Origin: CAZDVQ01 sp964508975
GTDB lineage: Bacteria; Bacteroidota; Bacteroidia; Chitinophagales; Saprospiraceae
DNA: 64,000 nucleotides
Reading direction: 5' to 3'
NCBI GenBank assembly: GCA_964508975.1
Contig: CAZDVQ010000020.1
Coordinates: 1-64,000 of the forward strand
Of the stretch, positions 63,629 through 64,000 are shown piece by piece. Both the position numbers and the translations under genes were made by a program. Numbering within the stretch: the stretch's first letter is position 1; each line of letters opens with the position of its first letter. The notes beneath the pieces are model-generated. The model saw nothing but the letters and a program-made list of their open reading frames with translations. It had not been told where the DNA came from and ran no database searches.

Positions 63629-64000
63629 AAAAAAAATAAAAAATGTGACATAGTTAAACTTACTAAGGATTAATTTTTCTTATGCTTGCTTCGCTATTAT
63701 TATCGTCATGCTAAGATTCTAATTGAGGTTATGGCAACAAGCTAAGACTTAGAAGGAGGGTTGTATTAAGTTAAAATTAAGTAATTTAATTTATTGCTAA
63801 TGTCTTAAGTGTGCGTATTGCTGTAAGCCGTAATAATTCATTTTTTGAAAAATTGCTGCATTTACATGCCTATAAATACAGAAGAAAGGCATACATTTGC
63901 AGTTGAATTAGTTTTTTAGGATAATTGACTTGTAAAAGTGACAAAATTGAATTATCCGAGAATGCTAGTTCTAAGAGATTTTTACTCCCTCCGACTCAGA
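63629..64000. other. AT-rich terminal interval without a gene
   Basis: No believable open frame. TACATTTG at 63892-63899 resembles a -7 box and may serve a gene beyond the window, but no -33 element was seen. Confidence 0.4.

Overview
The window looks like chromosomal DNA of a gliding member of the Bacteroidota (Cytophagales, Saprospirales or Chitinophagales type; the sequence does not fix the order). The pointers are a gldA-type ATPase and a gldF permease, a secreted protein with a C-terminal type IX secretion (T9SS) sorting domain, -7 promoter boxes of the Bacteroidota form TAnnTTTG, almost no Shine-Dalgarno sites, and very large secreted proteins built from Ig-like repeats. No rRNA, tRNA, CRISPR array, transposase or phage gene was seen.

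Layout. 0-20 kb is mostly housekeeping and envelope genes: a lytic transglycosylase, an alpha/beta hydrolase overlapping a secreted subtilisin-like protease, a Fic AMP-transferase behind an array of palindromic operators, two S41 C-terminal processing peptidases flanking yidD, a rhomboid protease, an mltG operon ending in three paralogous secreted YD-repeat proteins, and the rimP-nusA-infB operon. 20.4-33.5 kb is one gene for a 4381-residue adhesin-like protein with about 44 Ig-like repeats of 69 residues. 33.9-45 kb holds gldA, a DUF2804 protein, dut, gldF, a DUF1015 protein, a DMT transporter, a T9SS cargo protein, a PagL-like lipid A deacylase, a lipoprotein and a small exported protein. 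45.6-59.2 kb is a second giant gene (4517 residues) and 59.4-63.4 kb a third related gene (1331 residues).

The three large proteins form one family. All have signal peptides, all end in the same roughly 245-residue cysteine-containing module (final motif GDYNM-N/D-CDC), and in front of it all carry a three-domain supermodule (A-B-C, about 290 residues) present once, twice and three times respectively. None shows a classical T9SS type A tail, so the shared module is a candidate for an alternative sorting or anchoring domain. With gldA/gldF nearby, a surface or gliding-adhesin role is plausible but inferred.

The second striking feature is a family of GC-rich structured repeats, about 15 copies in 64 kb and all intergenic. 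Each starts at GGGCG next to a T-run, has a first hairpin whose stem sequence differs from copy to copy while staying complementary, a conserved core like GGCTCGCTGTTCGCTCGG, further small hairpins, and often a tail like CATCCCTGGCGC. They sit in 3' ends, in 5' leaders and even inside the nusA-infB operon. A separate palindromic MITE-like element directly follows the first giant gene, with partial relatives on both sides of gldA.
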